A DNA stretch of 64,000 nucleotides from Scalesia atractyloides (GCA_947069175.1 CAMTDV010000027.1:37523369-37587368), one strand, 5' to 3'; positions 23,333 through 36,108 are shown, counted from the first letter of the stretch. Notes: generated from the sequence alone by a model not told the origin. Numbers and translations are program-made.

Positions 23333-25681
23333 TTGTAACTTCATTTACACACTTGGTTATTTAGAGATAACCTTTGTCATTAGAGCCCACTTAATGATGA
23401 TTTAAGTTACTAATCGCGTTTAGTCCCACTAATTATATTTTAATCGCGATTAGATTTTTAGAAAATTTTGTCATAGTTTCCCCTAAACTATGGCGTTTTC
23501 CACGTTTTAAAAACGTATTTATAACCTGTTTAAACTCATAATCATCATCAACAATCATCTAATATTTATTTTACATAATCAAAATATCATCATCCATGAC
23601 TTTTTGTGGTTTAAAATCCTAGTAAATCAAGTGGGTGTTAAATATTTATTAGCCTTTTCAAATCAACACCTTAGCATGTTGTTTAAACAAATTCATGCAC
23701 TTAACCCCTTGATTACTACACATTTTAAAAGTGATTACAACTTAAATATAAGTGTTTACTTCTCATAAAAATCATTCATATTCATAAAAATTATTTTTAA
23801 GTTGTAGTATTTCTCATGGATGATGTAGTTGATTATTTTTTTTTTAGATTTAAACCTTAACATGTTTAAATCTTCACTTTTATACTAAATCACACAAGAT
23901 CATGCAACTTTTATATCACATTTTTAACATAAACAACTTCAACATGCAATCTAACAATCATATAAGCATATAATCAACATAAAATAAACAATATTTAGTG
24001 TTATTATTATGTTGTGCTTTAGGGTTTTTAACTTATCTTTTCTTGATTTTCAAGATGATCAACTTGTACACTAATAATCTAACCATAAATATAAGCTAAA
24101 TTATGGAGGAGTTTAGCTTACAATGAGTGCACAAATATCTTCAAGATTTAGAAGAAAAAGAAGCTCCTTAAAAATCCCCAATGAGCTCAATCCATGCAAG
24201 CTTCTTTAGTAGACTTGATTCGGCTTCAAATGGTGTATAAAGTGGTGATTTGTGGTGGCACAATGGTGGTGCTATGGTGGTGGTGTTGAGCTGTGTACAA
24301 AGGTGAAAGGAAAGGAGGATATGTTGCAATTTTTGGTTGTAAAAATGATAGGATTATAAGAAATGATCATATACAATCAAGTGCATCTTTCCAAGCTCCA
24401 TCATATCTTTTAACCCCATACTTGCAAGCTTAATTTTTCAACAAGATCAAGTGGGCTGGGACCCACTTGTGACCGTCAAAATGGAGGGGAAGGGTGAAGT
24501 GTAACTTTGATTTTTACCACATGTTATAATTCTAGATATTTTGGTAATTAAGATAAGTATGGTAATTAGGGTTAAACTTCTAGCATCTTAAGCATAAGAC
24601 TTATATTTAGGGTGTATTTACATGGCATTTAATCCATATGATCCTCCAAAATAAGTTTCGAATGACGGATATGTCGCTAGATCGCTCATCGTCGAAATAT
24701 TCGCTAATGAACGGAACTATTTATTATTATCGGAAGCCTTTGGTTTCGACTACCACAACTAATATGGTATCTAATTAGTGCATTTCCGATCCAAAAATAT
24801 TCATGACTAGTTCGCTAGATGAATATATGATGAGTTAGGGTGGCCGATATGTCTTTCGTTCGACCGTTCGATCGACATCGGCACTTTTATGATCCGCCGT
24901 CGAACTTTTCCAAAAGTTGTGTTTCCGTGACCTCGTGTTAGTTGAATGGATCCCGAGTTTCAAATAATGCTTAACTAATTCACTAGACGCCCGGATGAGG
25001 CTATCGGCCACTTAAATATTCGTCGTTTCGACGATCGGCTGCTTTCCGGTCAAGTTGTGCATTGTTTGCCGAATGACCGGAAATGATGTGTTTTGTGCAT
25101 TCTTGCTATTCTCACATTATTTTAGGATGTTTAACATTGTTTTATTCTTATCTTGACATCTGGAATCCTCCGAATTAGTCTTGCGGACAAATTGCCATTT
25201 GTCGCCTTTTTGGTTGAAACGGACAATTTTGCAATTTAGGCGTTATACCGGAAAGTTATGTATTATTGTAATAGTTTTTCTCAAATATGTGTTTTCATTT
25301 GTATATGGACTCAGGTATGGCATTAACATGCCGTCATTTCTTGTTCGGATTCGTGTTTGCGGATTTACCGACACGGTTAGTGTCACCGCATTTAGTGCGT
25401 TCAGCACTTTCTACCAACACTTTAAGGGCATTGTTTTGGTTTGTATCACGTTGTAACGAGAACCAGTATATGTTATGATCCTGTTTACTTGCCCTAATAT
25501 CGTATGACTCAGTTATGAAATTAAATTACGACAATTATGCATGAGATTACAAAACAAAATTAGTGATTAAATTGTACGGAATTACCGGTTATTTGCTAGT
25601 TGTCACATGCATCTTAAAACACTACTTATTATTATGTTCGTTATGCGCATAATTATAAACCTAAAATTACCGGTTGTCACA

Positions 25682-27201
25682 TTCTCCCCCTGTTAAAGAA
25701 ATTTTGTCCTCGAAATTTAGATTATGGTGTCATTTTAGAGTCATGTCATGTGTAGGTAAATACGAATAATACCAAGGTAAATGACCATGTAATTGCATCA
25801 ACACTTCTTCGAATTATGTGAATACAAGGACATACTACAACAATAAGAACCCAATAGTTCAACTGAATTTGTTTCAAAAATCGATGCCAAGTGAATGAGG
25901 TGTACTGATACAGTCACTAGTGTGACTAAGTTTACATGGGTCAAACAAAAGGGGGATTATGAACAATAGATGTCCAAATGAATGTTCACAATCTGCAAAT
26001 GGCTTTTAGAATCAATAGAATTTACTACCAAAGGAAACCTTGCGTTGGTCATTAAATAAGTGAAACTCTTAGAGATCAATAAGTTCAAATGAAATACAAG
26101 CACGGAAATGATTTGTCAATTATCAGACCATAACATGAGGGAAAAAATCAGCGTTGACATTAATGAACTGTAAGGATACACCGAATTACAATAAAAATTA
26201 GTGTATCATTGTCTTAATATGTAGTCACCTTAAGACTACTTTCAATGATGAGTCAAATGAAAGGCATACATAGTTTTGGATGAAACGTCTGATCATGATG
26301 AGCCCAAGCTACAAGTTTACACGGATGCCACAAGGTGTCGTAATGATTGAATTGGTTCAATAATAGCGGTGATCGAACAAGTTTTCCGTGTTTGCAATCA
26401 GATGAAAGGCTTAACGAAGTAAATCTGAATCTTTGTTCCAAATAAATGTCACAAGATTTTCAATTGATGACGAAAGAAAAAATAAATATACTTTTCGATC
26501 GATGGTGAAAGAGCAATGGATATCATAAAATTTTCGATCGACGATGAAAGAACCGTTAGAGGTACACCAGAATATAACATGTATTTGTGTATCATTATCT
26601 TAACATATAATTTTATTAAGACTGCTTTAAGATAAAAAAAAACTAACAAGGTGGATTTAAAAATAAATAAAAATAAATTAACTAATACATGAGGTGTGCA
26701 AACAAGGTTAGCCCAAGCTTCAAATTAGTGAAAATGCCACCACAAGGTGGTCTTAACCAAAGAAACGATTCAATGAAGGTGAAGACCAAAAAAATCTACT
26801 ACGGTTCAAAACAGATGAAGTGCTTGTTGAGATTATTTTGAATACGATGACCTCAAAACATCATATGGGACCTTGAATATATATATAGTGAACCAGTTTA
26901 GACAATTAAACTTGATTTAGGCACAACCCAACAACGAATACATGTATTAAGTTGGAATTATCGACATCGTCACAATGAAAAACCATGTATGTAATTCCAA
27001 AAGAGAAAGGAGTTTCAAGAAATTCATTGACTCGATATCAAGGAGTCAATACTTACAATAATGCGGGTCATCCAGATCACAAAGCAACAATTGAATATAG
27101 CGAAATAATATTTGAACTATAACAGAACAACCCTTCAATGTGAAGTCCCTGATGGTCTCCACGAATAAAGCTAACCACATGCATAACAAAAAAATGCATG
27201 C
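25682..27201 (-). other. Internal region next to the long LTR, non-coding
   Basis: Begins with the PPT (25682-25698) and shows no pol domain on minus, so the element is non-autonomous or the coding part is lost. It contains a diverged duplication with about 410-bp offset (GCCCAAGCT blocks at 26302 and 26712; TGTATCAT blocks near 26200 and 26590) and three tandem copies of a TTTTCGATCGATGATGAAAG-like unit at 26455-26550. It stops where a plus-strand LTR begins. Confidence 0.6.
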
Positions 27202-29024
27202 TGTAACGCCTCGCGTTCCGTATTCCTATTTTTAGAAAGTTCATATTCGCATTCTATTTTTAGAAACCTTACAATCATACTCGATCACCTCTATCACAAT
27301 TCGAGGCGTTAATCATAATGAAATTCATATTTTATACATACTTGTTATTCACACAACCAATCGTTTAGATACGTGTTTATACGCAAAAAAAAACCAACCC
27401 TTGAAATACTCGAAATTATCAATTAAACGTGCTTTATACTCATATGTTACTTTGATACACTTGGAAATAACTAAAAACATGCTTAAATATGAGTTTCTAG
27501 CATAAAATAATGGAATTATCAAACTCTAGGGTCAAACTACAAATTCTAGAAAGTTTGATAAATTCTGCAGGTGGTGCACGGCCATGCAACTGAGGCGCAC
27601 GTCGATGCACACTGCGATGGCATGACCACGCACCTGATGTGCACCACGTTACGATCCGTGATCCGCACGACCGTGCACTTGATCCGCACGGCAGTGCAAA
27701 ATGACAAGGTCTGGCAAAATCTTTTAAAATACGCGAATTTTGGCTCCATTTCCCCTTTTCCAACTCCCAACCACCAGCAATTTCATTAATTACCTAAACC
27801 CTAGTTCCCCCAATATGAATTGGTCTTCTCCACACCATCTAAACACTTTAGACTCCCTCTAAACACTCTCTAATTCTCCAAATCATCTCCAAATTCTCCA
27901 AGAACACTCCAAAAGTGGGCATAAAATTTTAAGTGTTCTAAGTGAGTTTTAACTCACTTTTCTTCTTATTTTCTTATGTTTTCTTCTTTCTTTGTACTTG
28001 GATAAACTCTAGGAAGGTTTTCACAAGCTTGCCTTGGGAAAGTAAGGTGAAACCTCACCACATTTGAGGTCCAAAGTAGGATTATAATTATGCTTTCATT
28101 TATACTTTTGTATCTTGCTTTTCTTGATTAAAACTTGTTTCAGTCTTGTGCCTACATGTTCTTAAGCTTATCTAAGGTTGAGAAACTTGTTAGGAATAGA
28201 TCCTTATGGGTTTAAGAGGTACAAACACCTCTAAACTTTCTGTTTTTGCAAGGGTTTATGCAACCCACAAGTGATGAAACCTTCCGAGCTTGCCATGAAG
28301 TTGATGGCAAGAATTGTGTTTTGGTGTAAGTGTGAATACTTGGAAGCCTTGGCTATCCTAACACGTTTTAATGTTTTTACCTTGCCATCTCAAGTAGTTT
28401 GCTAGACTTAAAGTAACTAAACCCCGTATAGCCTCTAACACTTAGTTAACTCTTTCCATATCGGGAATGACTCACCTGGGTTAAAGCTTACTTGGCTACT
28501 TGATATAGTAAGAAGTTGTACATTTCCTTTTCATTAATGACCATCCGAATCATCCTTGTGATGATTAGTGTATTGGTGAATTATACAATGAGGTTAATCC
28601 TCCATGCTTGACTTACATGACAATCTATGATACTCTTGATGGACTTAGCTTAGAATTATTATATAAACTATAATATATATATACACAGACATAACGAAAC
28701 CCTTGATGATAATCGACATAGTTACTTGTCATTGTAATAGGTTATATAATCTAAGACTTGAACCTCTCGTTTCGATTCTAATGGGCACTTAACCCATGAA
28801 ATCACAACCCATACGGGATATAAGGTGTCAAAAACAAGTGTTTTAAGACTAGATAATTACTTTGTGTATACATACTTTTTGTACTTAAATTCTAGATTCC
28901 GAATTTAACCACTCCATAAACCCCGATTGACCTTATACCCTCAATTCCCCATTCTCAAACAACTCGTCACTCATGGATAATCGGAAAGCTTTGCAAAATT
29001 GTGAGTATACATGACTGATTGGAG
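27202..29024 (+). mobile_element. Family A LTR, 3' end truncated
   Basis: Starts TGTAACGCCTCGCG. U3 carries a palindrome cluster at 27570-27702, then a weak TTTTAAAATA element and AAACCCTAG (27797). A hairpin-embedded donor GTGAGTTTTAACTCAC lies at 27942-27957. The following sequence is homologous to the predicted intron of the 15984 LTR (GGAAGCCTTGGCTATCCTA at 28339, TCTAATGGGCACTTAACCC at 28777) and ends in the second donor TTGTGAGTATACATGAC near 29000. It is cut by the Athila-like LTR at 29025. No TSD found. Confidence 0.75.
27570..27702 (+). repeat. Palindrome cluster, GCACGGCCRTGC type
   Basis: Units GGTGCACGGCCATGCA, GGCGCACGTCGATGCAC, GATGGCATGACCACGCACC, GATCCGCACGACCGTGCAC and GATCCGCACGGCAGTGCA. 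Same U3 position as the unrelated cluster at 18583-18652 in another family A LTR; absent from the LTRs at 4390 and 15984. Confidence 0.8.
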
Positions 29025-30325
29025 TGTCGCGCCCCGGTCAAAGATAATTTTTATAGTCCCAAATTACCCTTAACAATTCGTTAGTGGTAGTAAGGGGTCG
29101 AACCACGAAGAGCTTGTGGTTTGCGTGCGGACAAGATTGATTTAAACGTATATGTCACTTTTATGAAGCTTGCTAATATTTTGATTAATTTTGTGTGTTT
29201 GAAAAAGGATGTCGGAATGCTCTGACCAAATTGATTTCGATTACTTAACTAATTGGAACTTGAGTAATTTTACTAAAACTAAATTAACGATTTTAAAACA
29301 ATAATTTAGAACAAGGTTCACACCCGGTTCATAATTGAAATCCTAGGGTTCCTACACATTTTAGATTCAATTCAATTGTAAAAATGACCAACAAGTTAGT
29401 GTTACGTGACTTAGATACCAAGAGCTATCGACGTCGTGAACGACGGACTACAATGCACTTCGTTATCACAAAAATGTAAACTCTAACCTAGACAAGGCCT
29501 AATTGCACATAAACATTTCGCAAAGTCAAATTTAATCTTCACTCGACAATTCACGAATTCAATACAAATGCAAGTCAATTATCATAGGTTTCAAAATCGA
29601 ATCACAAGTTGTCACAAATCAAAACTCAAAACAATGTCAAACCCTAGAACTTACAAAACCTACACTGGGGGAAACCCAAAGAGATTAGCCGCTCATGGTG
29701 CACGAAGCTTGGTCACTGGAAATTGAACTCTTGAACATAGCCTTGAAGCTTTGAAGGTAATGATGATGATGGTAAGGGTTTGGAATGAATGGTGAAGATG
29801 AATGGATGATGAATGGGATGATGATAATAGGCTAGGGTTAAGATTGAAGGTTGTGATTCCGATAATCAGATGGATTGGGAATGATTGAGGATGAAGGTGG
29901 TGATGTTCTTGGCTCCAAGAAGGGTTTTAAAATTTCAAAAACTCCTAACTCCCAAGAAAATGGTCAACAAACAAGTTATAACCCGTCTAAAAACAAGTTT
30001 CAGCGTCAGACATTTAGGAGGGGCGTCGCCGGCGACCCAATGGGGCGTCGCTGACGGACCTTGGTTTGTCTAGTTCTTCTCCAACGGACTATCTGAAGCG
30101 CATCGCAAACGGCCCCTCCAAACTTTGTTTTCCTGTTTTTTCATTTTGCAATCCCGATTGACCCTTTTTCCGCCCCGATACTCCGAAACACTCCCGAATA
30201 GCTCCTTAAACTCCATAAACCTGTAAAACACAAATCCAATTAAAAGTAGGCTATTCGAAACTAAAAGTTATGTAAAACATGAACTTAAGCGTAATAAGAA
30301 CATCAGTTTTCGACCATGCATCACA
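29025..30325 (-). repeat. 3' LTR of an Athila-like element (1301 bp)
   Basis: Forward TGTCGCGCCCCGG...ATGCATCACA; on minus TGTGATGCATGG...GGGGCGCGACA. It is preceded on minus by the PPT AAGTGTGGGGA. An acceptor-like TTTTACAG|GTTT lies 104 nt inside (30221-30223). A GC-rich palindromic cluster at 30017-30110 includes GGCGTCGCCGGCGACC and GGCGTCGCTGACGG. Non-coding. Confidence 0.8.
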
Positions 30326-32079
30326 TCCCCACACTTGTCTTTTGCTTGCCCTCAAGCAAATATGTTTTTCACTTTCACATGGGTTGAATGAGAAACACAC
30401 TTCCCATTCTTGAGACGTAAGCTAAGGTCTAATGTCATTCCCGGTTCATGATTCTCACCATTTTCAAATATTTAACATTAGAGTGATTAACACTTAAAAA
30501 TGGTTACCTAAGATTGACCCGCCCTTTGAAACTCACAAAACATATACATCCCTCACAATGTTCTCTCCACTCGGTTTAGAAATTGACTAGTAGATGTTGC
30601 ATTAGCACTTTGACGTAATCACTCAAACCGATTAGAACATGTACCCGTATAGGCTTGCAACTCAATCTTGAATGGGTTGTAAGTGGGCTAGGCTAAGGGT
30701 ATGGAATAGGGTATTTTGAAAGTAGCTAAGGTGATGAAAACTCGATTTTTATTACATACACAACTACTCTACAAATAAACAAACTAAAAGGCAAACAATT
30801 CCGCCTTTTATTCAACCACTTCCAACACATATTTTTATGCTTTTCTCAATGATTTTTTTATACAATTGCAACTAAACCTAAAATCGAGTTTTCAACATAT
30901 GGGTTTTAAAGTAAAGGTTAAACGGTCAAGGGCTAATTGGGTTAGTCAAATGAAAGGTTTAAGCTCAAAGTTGGCGACTAAGGGATTGATTTCGGGTAAG
31001 GATATATAAATGGTGTAAAATGAAAAGGTTTACCTAATGCCTTAATCATTCTTGTGCTCGTATTCGGTCTATGGTCTCAAACGCATCAAAAGTTGCAAGT
31101 TCTACAATACGTGACTAAAGGTCCACTAAATGCCCGTCGGTCTTAGGCGGATTATTCCTAAATAACCACCCGCTAAATACCCGTCATGTTATTTGTCTGA
31201 ACTTGACCATGACAAAAGATCACATGGGTTGTGCCATCCCTCGTTAACTTAGTTACTTGTGCTTTTTAGATTGCTTCAAACAAAGACATTTTTAAAAAGT
31301 TTTGAAATTCTCCCCCATCCCCACACTTGAGGTCAACATTGTCCTCAATGTGTAGTGTTTAGATGAATAGGTCAAAATCGAAAAACTTTTTCTCCTCCAT
31401 CCCCACACTTAAGATCAACATTGTCCTTAATGTGTAGGAATAGAGCTTTTTAAAACGCACAAGGGATGTGACACGGCTAACCTTCCCCAAATTTCACCCC
31501 GGAAAGAAAATACAACATACAATCCACTTACTAAAACTAAAAATCAAAGCTAAAAGAAACGTATGCATCTGGTTTTCGCTCATTCTTCGTGTTCTCTTCA
31601 TTCTTCAACAAAAATGGTCGTCTCGCGAACATAATGTACCTACAAATCTCAACCCTTGTGTAGAAGTAAGCTTCTCACAACCATCAAAACTTTTTAGTTA
31701 CTTCGTTCTACCATTTTTACAAAAAAAAAATTACCAAGTCATATTTTTATTCAACTTTGATTTTTGTGGAAAAAGATTTTACAACAACATAAACTAAACT
31801 CACTTTCGTAGGAATCACGGTTGCATTTAGCGCATGCAAAAAGCCCTTTAAACCTCCTGATAGCTCGGGAGGACGAGTAGGTCTCGTGATCAGGAAACAC
31901 ACCCACAAAGTTCATTTAACTACTATTAATAAAAATAACAAAAAATGAAGAATTAAACAAAAATATACAAGAACAATAAACGTACTGGGGATCATCTTTG
32001 GTAGCGTTCATTGGGATCTACCAGTGGTAAGGATGGTAAGGGTATCCCGTGAGAGTCGACATCATCTCATTAAAGTCAT
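30326..32079 (-). other. Region between env-position ORF and 3' LTR
   Basis: Contains the PPT (30326-30336) and two further copies of the tract CATCCCCACACTTRAGRTCA followed by ACATTGTCC (31316-31350 and 31398-31432), which on minus read as PPT-like AAGTGTGGGGATGG after a GGACAATGT box. Such repeats after pol/env are characteristic of Athila/Tat elements. Otherwise AT-rich with no domain seen. Confidence 0.7.
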
Positions 32080-33886
32080 CTAAAGGCCCTCTTTCACCTT
32101 CAGCAGGTGCCTGAAATTGAGGTGGGATGAAACTAGAACCGACTGCTTCGGGTCAATGCGGAGATGAACAGAAGGCCCGGATGGCACAGGAAGGTTCTCA
32201 TATGACGTCCAAGGCGTGTGTTCTTGGTACGCCCGACCCGCCTCCCCTCGATGGTAGCGCTCTTGGTCGTGTAAGTGTTTAGCATTGTTTACCGCCATCT
32301 GTTGAGCTACCGCCATAGCATTCCATCGGCGGTCTTCCAATGCGTTATGCTCAACACGTAACCTTTCTTGTTCATCCTCCCAAGCTTGCCTTCTAGGCAA
32401 TTCTTGTGCTTGGTACAAGTCTTGTCTTAACGTGTAAGCTTGCTGGGTGGCCCATTGTTCCTGCTGCCGCTCCCAGTATTCTTGTTCTCTGGCCCGATGA
32501 GCAGCCTCTTCGGCCCAATGAGATTGTTTTTGGGCCCCCTGTTCTACTCCCACTATTGTCTCCTCTGCTCATATTCTCGGTTTTCCCCAATACAAGCGGA
32601 GACGTTGTCATATACGTCTTGTTGTCCCTGATTGTAGTTAGGATATCCGGGCCTACGCCGGTTTGGAATAAAACTAGCCACCCCTGCTAAAATCTCTTGA
32701 TGTGGCCGGGCATACCTTTGATGGGGTCCCCTCGGACCCTGAGGCTCATCTTCATCCTCCTCGTCAACCATCTCTTCTTCTCTCGCAGCTTCCTGTGCCG
32801 CACTTGGATCAGTGAACTGGAATCGGTGCCCTTGATCATTAGTCACCGTATATTGATGACCATAGACTTGTACTTGTATTTTCCAGTGCTGCTTCATTGA
32901 TGCCAAGCAAATCTGATCCACGGGTTTTAAAACCCACAATGATTCTGGCGGCAGTCTATTTTGCTGCAATATCATGGCACTGATTAGTCGTACATATGGT
33001 ATCATCTTTCTAATGTACGACTCACGGGTGTCCCAGGTGTTAATCATCACCAAATGCCTCCACGACAACTTTGGTACTCCAAAAAGTAATGAATGGAGCA
33101 CCCGGCAATCAGACGCCTTCACTTTTCCCCTGTCCCCCGATCTTACCATAATATTCTCGAGAGAGAATAGTTGAAGAATTTTTCCTTCAACCGATAGTTG
33201 ACTTTGCAATGCTGCCCACCGTCGGAATATGGCAATATAGATCCAAACTTACCATCGGGATCTGCAGTGTTCACTTTGTTATCAAGGAATTGATAGACAC
33301 TGTAATAATAGTACTCGTCAATCCCAAACGAGTCGAACCACGCGATGCAGTTCATGGTCTCAAAAGCCATATCATTTGACCGTTTCCCGTGCCCCCACCA
33401 ACGGCCACGTACTTGGTTGGCCATCCATATTAACAAACCTTAGTGAAGCTAACCACTCACACACAGTAGCCAAATAAACCCTTGGTGTAATGTCTTCACA
33501 CCCATCCAAAACCCGTTCCCAACCGAGCCTTTCAAACATTTGGACGATGCCAATCGTCCTAAACTCGTCAACACTCAATGTCCGTTCGGGAACAATCCTT
33601 TCCAGAATAGACGTGGTTACCTCGTGTACCATCTTCCACTTCCAAAACTGAATTTCAAGTCTTTTATCATTAAACCTTGAGAGCAGTCGTTTCTTGTTAT
33701 TTTCCCACGGTTCACCAACGTTACTATCCCTAATCCTTTCCCACACCCAATCCTGCCTATATAATCGCCCATCATTCTCCTCCACCCCGCTTAATTGCTC
33801 CCATTTTCTCGGCATTAAACCTGAAGAAGACCCAGCTCCCGAAGATAAACCTGACCCGAAATCTTGCTTCTTTTTCGGCTCGCCAT
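32080..33886 (-). pseudogene. Athila-type env-position ORF (ATHILA ORF-1-like), frameshifted
   Basis: Four overlapping minus-strand frames (33815-33372, 33436-33143, 33209-32553, 32553-32080) read as one protein broken by at least three frameshifts. The likely start is ATG at 33886, 2 nt after a splice-acceptor-like CTGTAG (33889-33894) with an 9-T tract upstream. The N-terminus is basic (MASRKRSKISG), followed by an SG-rich linker, a globular middle rich in Trp, and a C-terminal acidic (EEEMVDEEDEDE) and Gln/Glu/Arg-rich part with repeated REQEYW/RQQEQW heptad-like runs, probably coiled coil. No gag or pol accompanies it. Function of this family is not known; I assign it by layout and resemblance to the ORF at 48989. 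Not functional as it stands. Confidence 0.6.
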
Positions 33887-34371
33887 ATCTACAGGTAATA
33901 ATACAAAAAAAAACACTTAAGCATTGTTGAACTTCAAAACATGTAAACTATCACCTCAAACTTCAATTCAACTCAACTTCTTAGACATAACATGCAACGT
34001 TGAACCATTTGATTAGACATAACTTACCGGTTAACTTTCAATAGTGGCAATTTTGTTAATATCTAAAGCTCAATTTCTCATGTTTTAATCCTAAATTCAT
34101 AAGACTTAAACAAGGTTCAACGTCATGTTCATGCTCAATCATGCAAACTAACAAGTATAATCTGATTGCTAAACTTGTTGCATGTTCAATCCCACCCAAA
34201 ATGAAGTGTTTACCCAAACTCATGCTAAACATCATACATTATCATAATAAACAACCTACTCTTAAACAATAAGTTTAAAATTTCGGAAGAAATTAACAAA
34301 CCATATGATAACCATATGTTTTACATAGACTTAAGCACAATAAGAACATCGGTTTTCGACCGCGCATCATA
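33887..34371 (-). other. Leader / possible intron upstream of the ORF, ending in an LTR-start fragment
   Basis: 34315-34369 matches the first 60 bp of the 29025-30325 LTR (shared AATAAGAACATCRGTTTTCG). Past that the two diverge. The segment ends at the acceptor-like site at 33889, so it could be an intron. Alternatively the 5' LTR was mostly deleted. I cannot find the second LTR or a TSD. Confidence 0.4.
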
Positions 34372-34383
34372 CGACTTAAAAAG

Positions 34384-35327
34384 GACCCGTTGACATTCTA
34401 ATTGGTTATTTAAACTATTCATTCTAGAATAGGGCCTTCCAGTAAATTGCAACCTTGTTAGTTGTTTTGTTTGAATGGGTGAGCTTATATTATCTTTGGA
34501 TTTTAAAGATTTAAGCCAAGTAAACACTCTTAACCTATTTTCCTTAACAAGCTTGGGATACAGTATATTATTACCGCATGGTCGGGTATGGGATCAATGA
34601 CCTATGTGTCGGGAATCCAAATAATCCGTTTCAATTCGTATTGCTTGATAACTTAAACATTGGGGGTTAATACGACCGTGTCCTGGATATCCTCAGCTCA
34701 TTTAATTGCAAATGGCAACAACCTAAGCATGAGGTGTAGGCATGCACCTGACATATGCTATGCTATAATAAAATATTTTTATAACCCAACACGGTTTATC
34801 CAATAAGGGTATTAAAGTGGTGTGTCGGTTAATCATGATCCCGGCATAGTTTTCGGGCCCTATATGTATTGACAAGCATGTAAAACTGATAACATGAGAC
34901 ATAGTTTATCCCAAGTTATTTATGAAAATATATGTACCATTGTGTACATAAAATGAGTTTGAAATATTTTCAAAATGTGTCGGTTATTTGTATTTACCAG
35001 TGTAAACTGACGTATCTTCAAAAGACTAAGCGCAAGTTGCAAGGATACGTAAATAGGGTGGAAGTTGCCAGATAAATGCTTAAGAGGAATTTGCAACTCC
35101 TTGCATAGAAGCCTACAGTCTGTTATTTCATTTTTGTAACTTTTCGATCCGCATTTGGATCTTTTCATATACTATCCGTTTGTATAATATTTTAAACATT
35201 CGGACATTTATATTGTAATAATTTAAATCCAAGACTTCCGTTGTGCAATATTGTGTATTGATATCAATTTTGTCACATATTCCCCAACTAGGCCCATCGG
35301 GCGATGTGAGAAATATCGCGGTGTGAC
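34384..35327 (+). repeat. Family X LTR fragment, plus strand
   Basis: Reverse-complement match to 10365-11290, including TAGGCATGCACC (34737), ATTAATACGACCGTGTCC-like text (34667) and the end CGCGGTGTGACA (35316-35327). Lacks the 5' half with palindromes and TATA. Its junction with the Athila-like fragment at about 34372 is not a clean insertion. Confidence 0.7.
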
Positions 35328-36108
35328 ATGCATTTAAATCGTTCACTGTGCCGCAACGGCATCATGCGAGTTTCACCCGTATAATAATAATGTCTATATA
35401 GTTTATTGCTACGTTTTTTAAAGTTATATTTATCTAAACATATGGTATAAATATTATTACAAAATTTTCTATACAAATATGTTCAAAAGTTAAAGAGACA
35501 AAGAGCCATTACAAAGAAGTTTAAGATTTAAAATGTTTTAGTCATCATATCAACACTAACATCTGATAAAAGTATTCACATCCTATTTTTTTATTCTTAT
35601 TCATATGCTTTAACTAAAAATCACAATTTCTTAGAAACACCCCATATCTCATTTAGTATAATTATATAAACTTAGCAGGGGATTAATAATATACCAATTC
35701 AATGTAGTTTTCCATATAAATTTATGGGCATAGTTAAAATTTAAAGAATGGGTTATAGAAGTCTTTTAAATTAAAACCGTCTTTTTCTTTAAATTTAAGG
35801 ATTTTTGTCAACTAGGATGTGAATGTAAGCTCCTATTTCTCTTTTTAACAAGTTAGTAAAAGTTAAAATGAAATGTATTGTTCACATGTATAAATATGAA
35901 AAGAATAATAATTTATTAATTATACGTTACATTGAATGTATATGTTTCTAAAGGAATAATAATGTATTAATGATACATTACATCGATTGTATATCTTTCG
36001 AGTTACATTGGGAAACACAACACAGCTCTAAAATTAATGCAAATACGCATTAAATATTTAAAATATCCAATACCTTATGCAAGGTAACATTCTTAATATG
36101 TTTGTGTG
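35328..36108. other. AT-rich intergenic DNA
   Basis: No ORF, TE domain or repeat recognised apart from short (AT)-rich runs; upstream flank of the small gene at 36165. A twice-repeated phrase TAATTTATTAATTATACGTTACAT / TAATGTATTAATGATACATTACAT lies at about 35908 and 35950. Confidence 0.5.

Larger units (their letters stand above)
21219..25681 (-). repeat. Very long LTR (4463 bp), minus strand
   Basis: The forward left end is TGTCACACCCTGG. The right end is ACCGGTTGTCACA, followed directly by a reverse-complement PPT (TTCTCCCCCTGTTAAAG) and ATTTTGTCCTCGAAATTT, the classical 3' end of a chromovirus-like interior. It is therefore the 3' LTR of a minus-strand element. It contains the GTCAACATAAAGTTGGCGAG block near 21602, the TGGGCCTAGCCCA array, (CA)n(TA)n at 22776-22834, and a 74-bp (AT)n tract at 23250-23325. 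No coding potential; the ORFs over the (AT)n tracts are spurious. Confidence 0.75.

Noticed and set aside
22707..23405. Frames with Tyr-Ile and Cys-Val repeats
   Set aside because: Translations of (AT)n and (CA)n microsatellites.
27497..27789. Overlapping Cys/His-rich frames that look like a zinc peptide
   Set aside because: They are the palindrome cluster translated; both strands give similar Cys/His patterns.
32393..32690. Plus-strand hydrophobic frames resembling membrane proteins
   Set aside because: Antisense shadows of the env-position ORF.
34371..35327. Reading the family X fragment as the 5' LTR of the Athila-like element
   Set aside because: Opposite orientation, and it matches 10365-11290, not 29025-30325.
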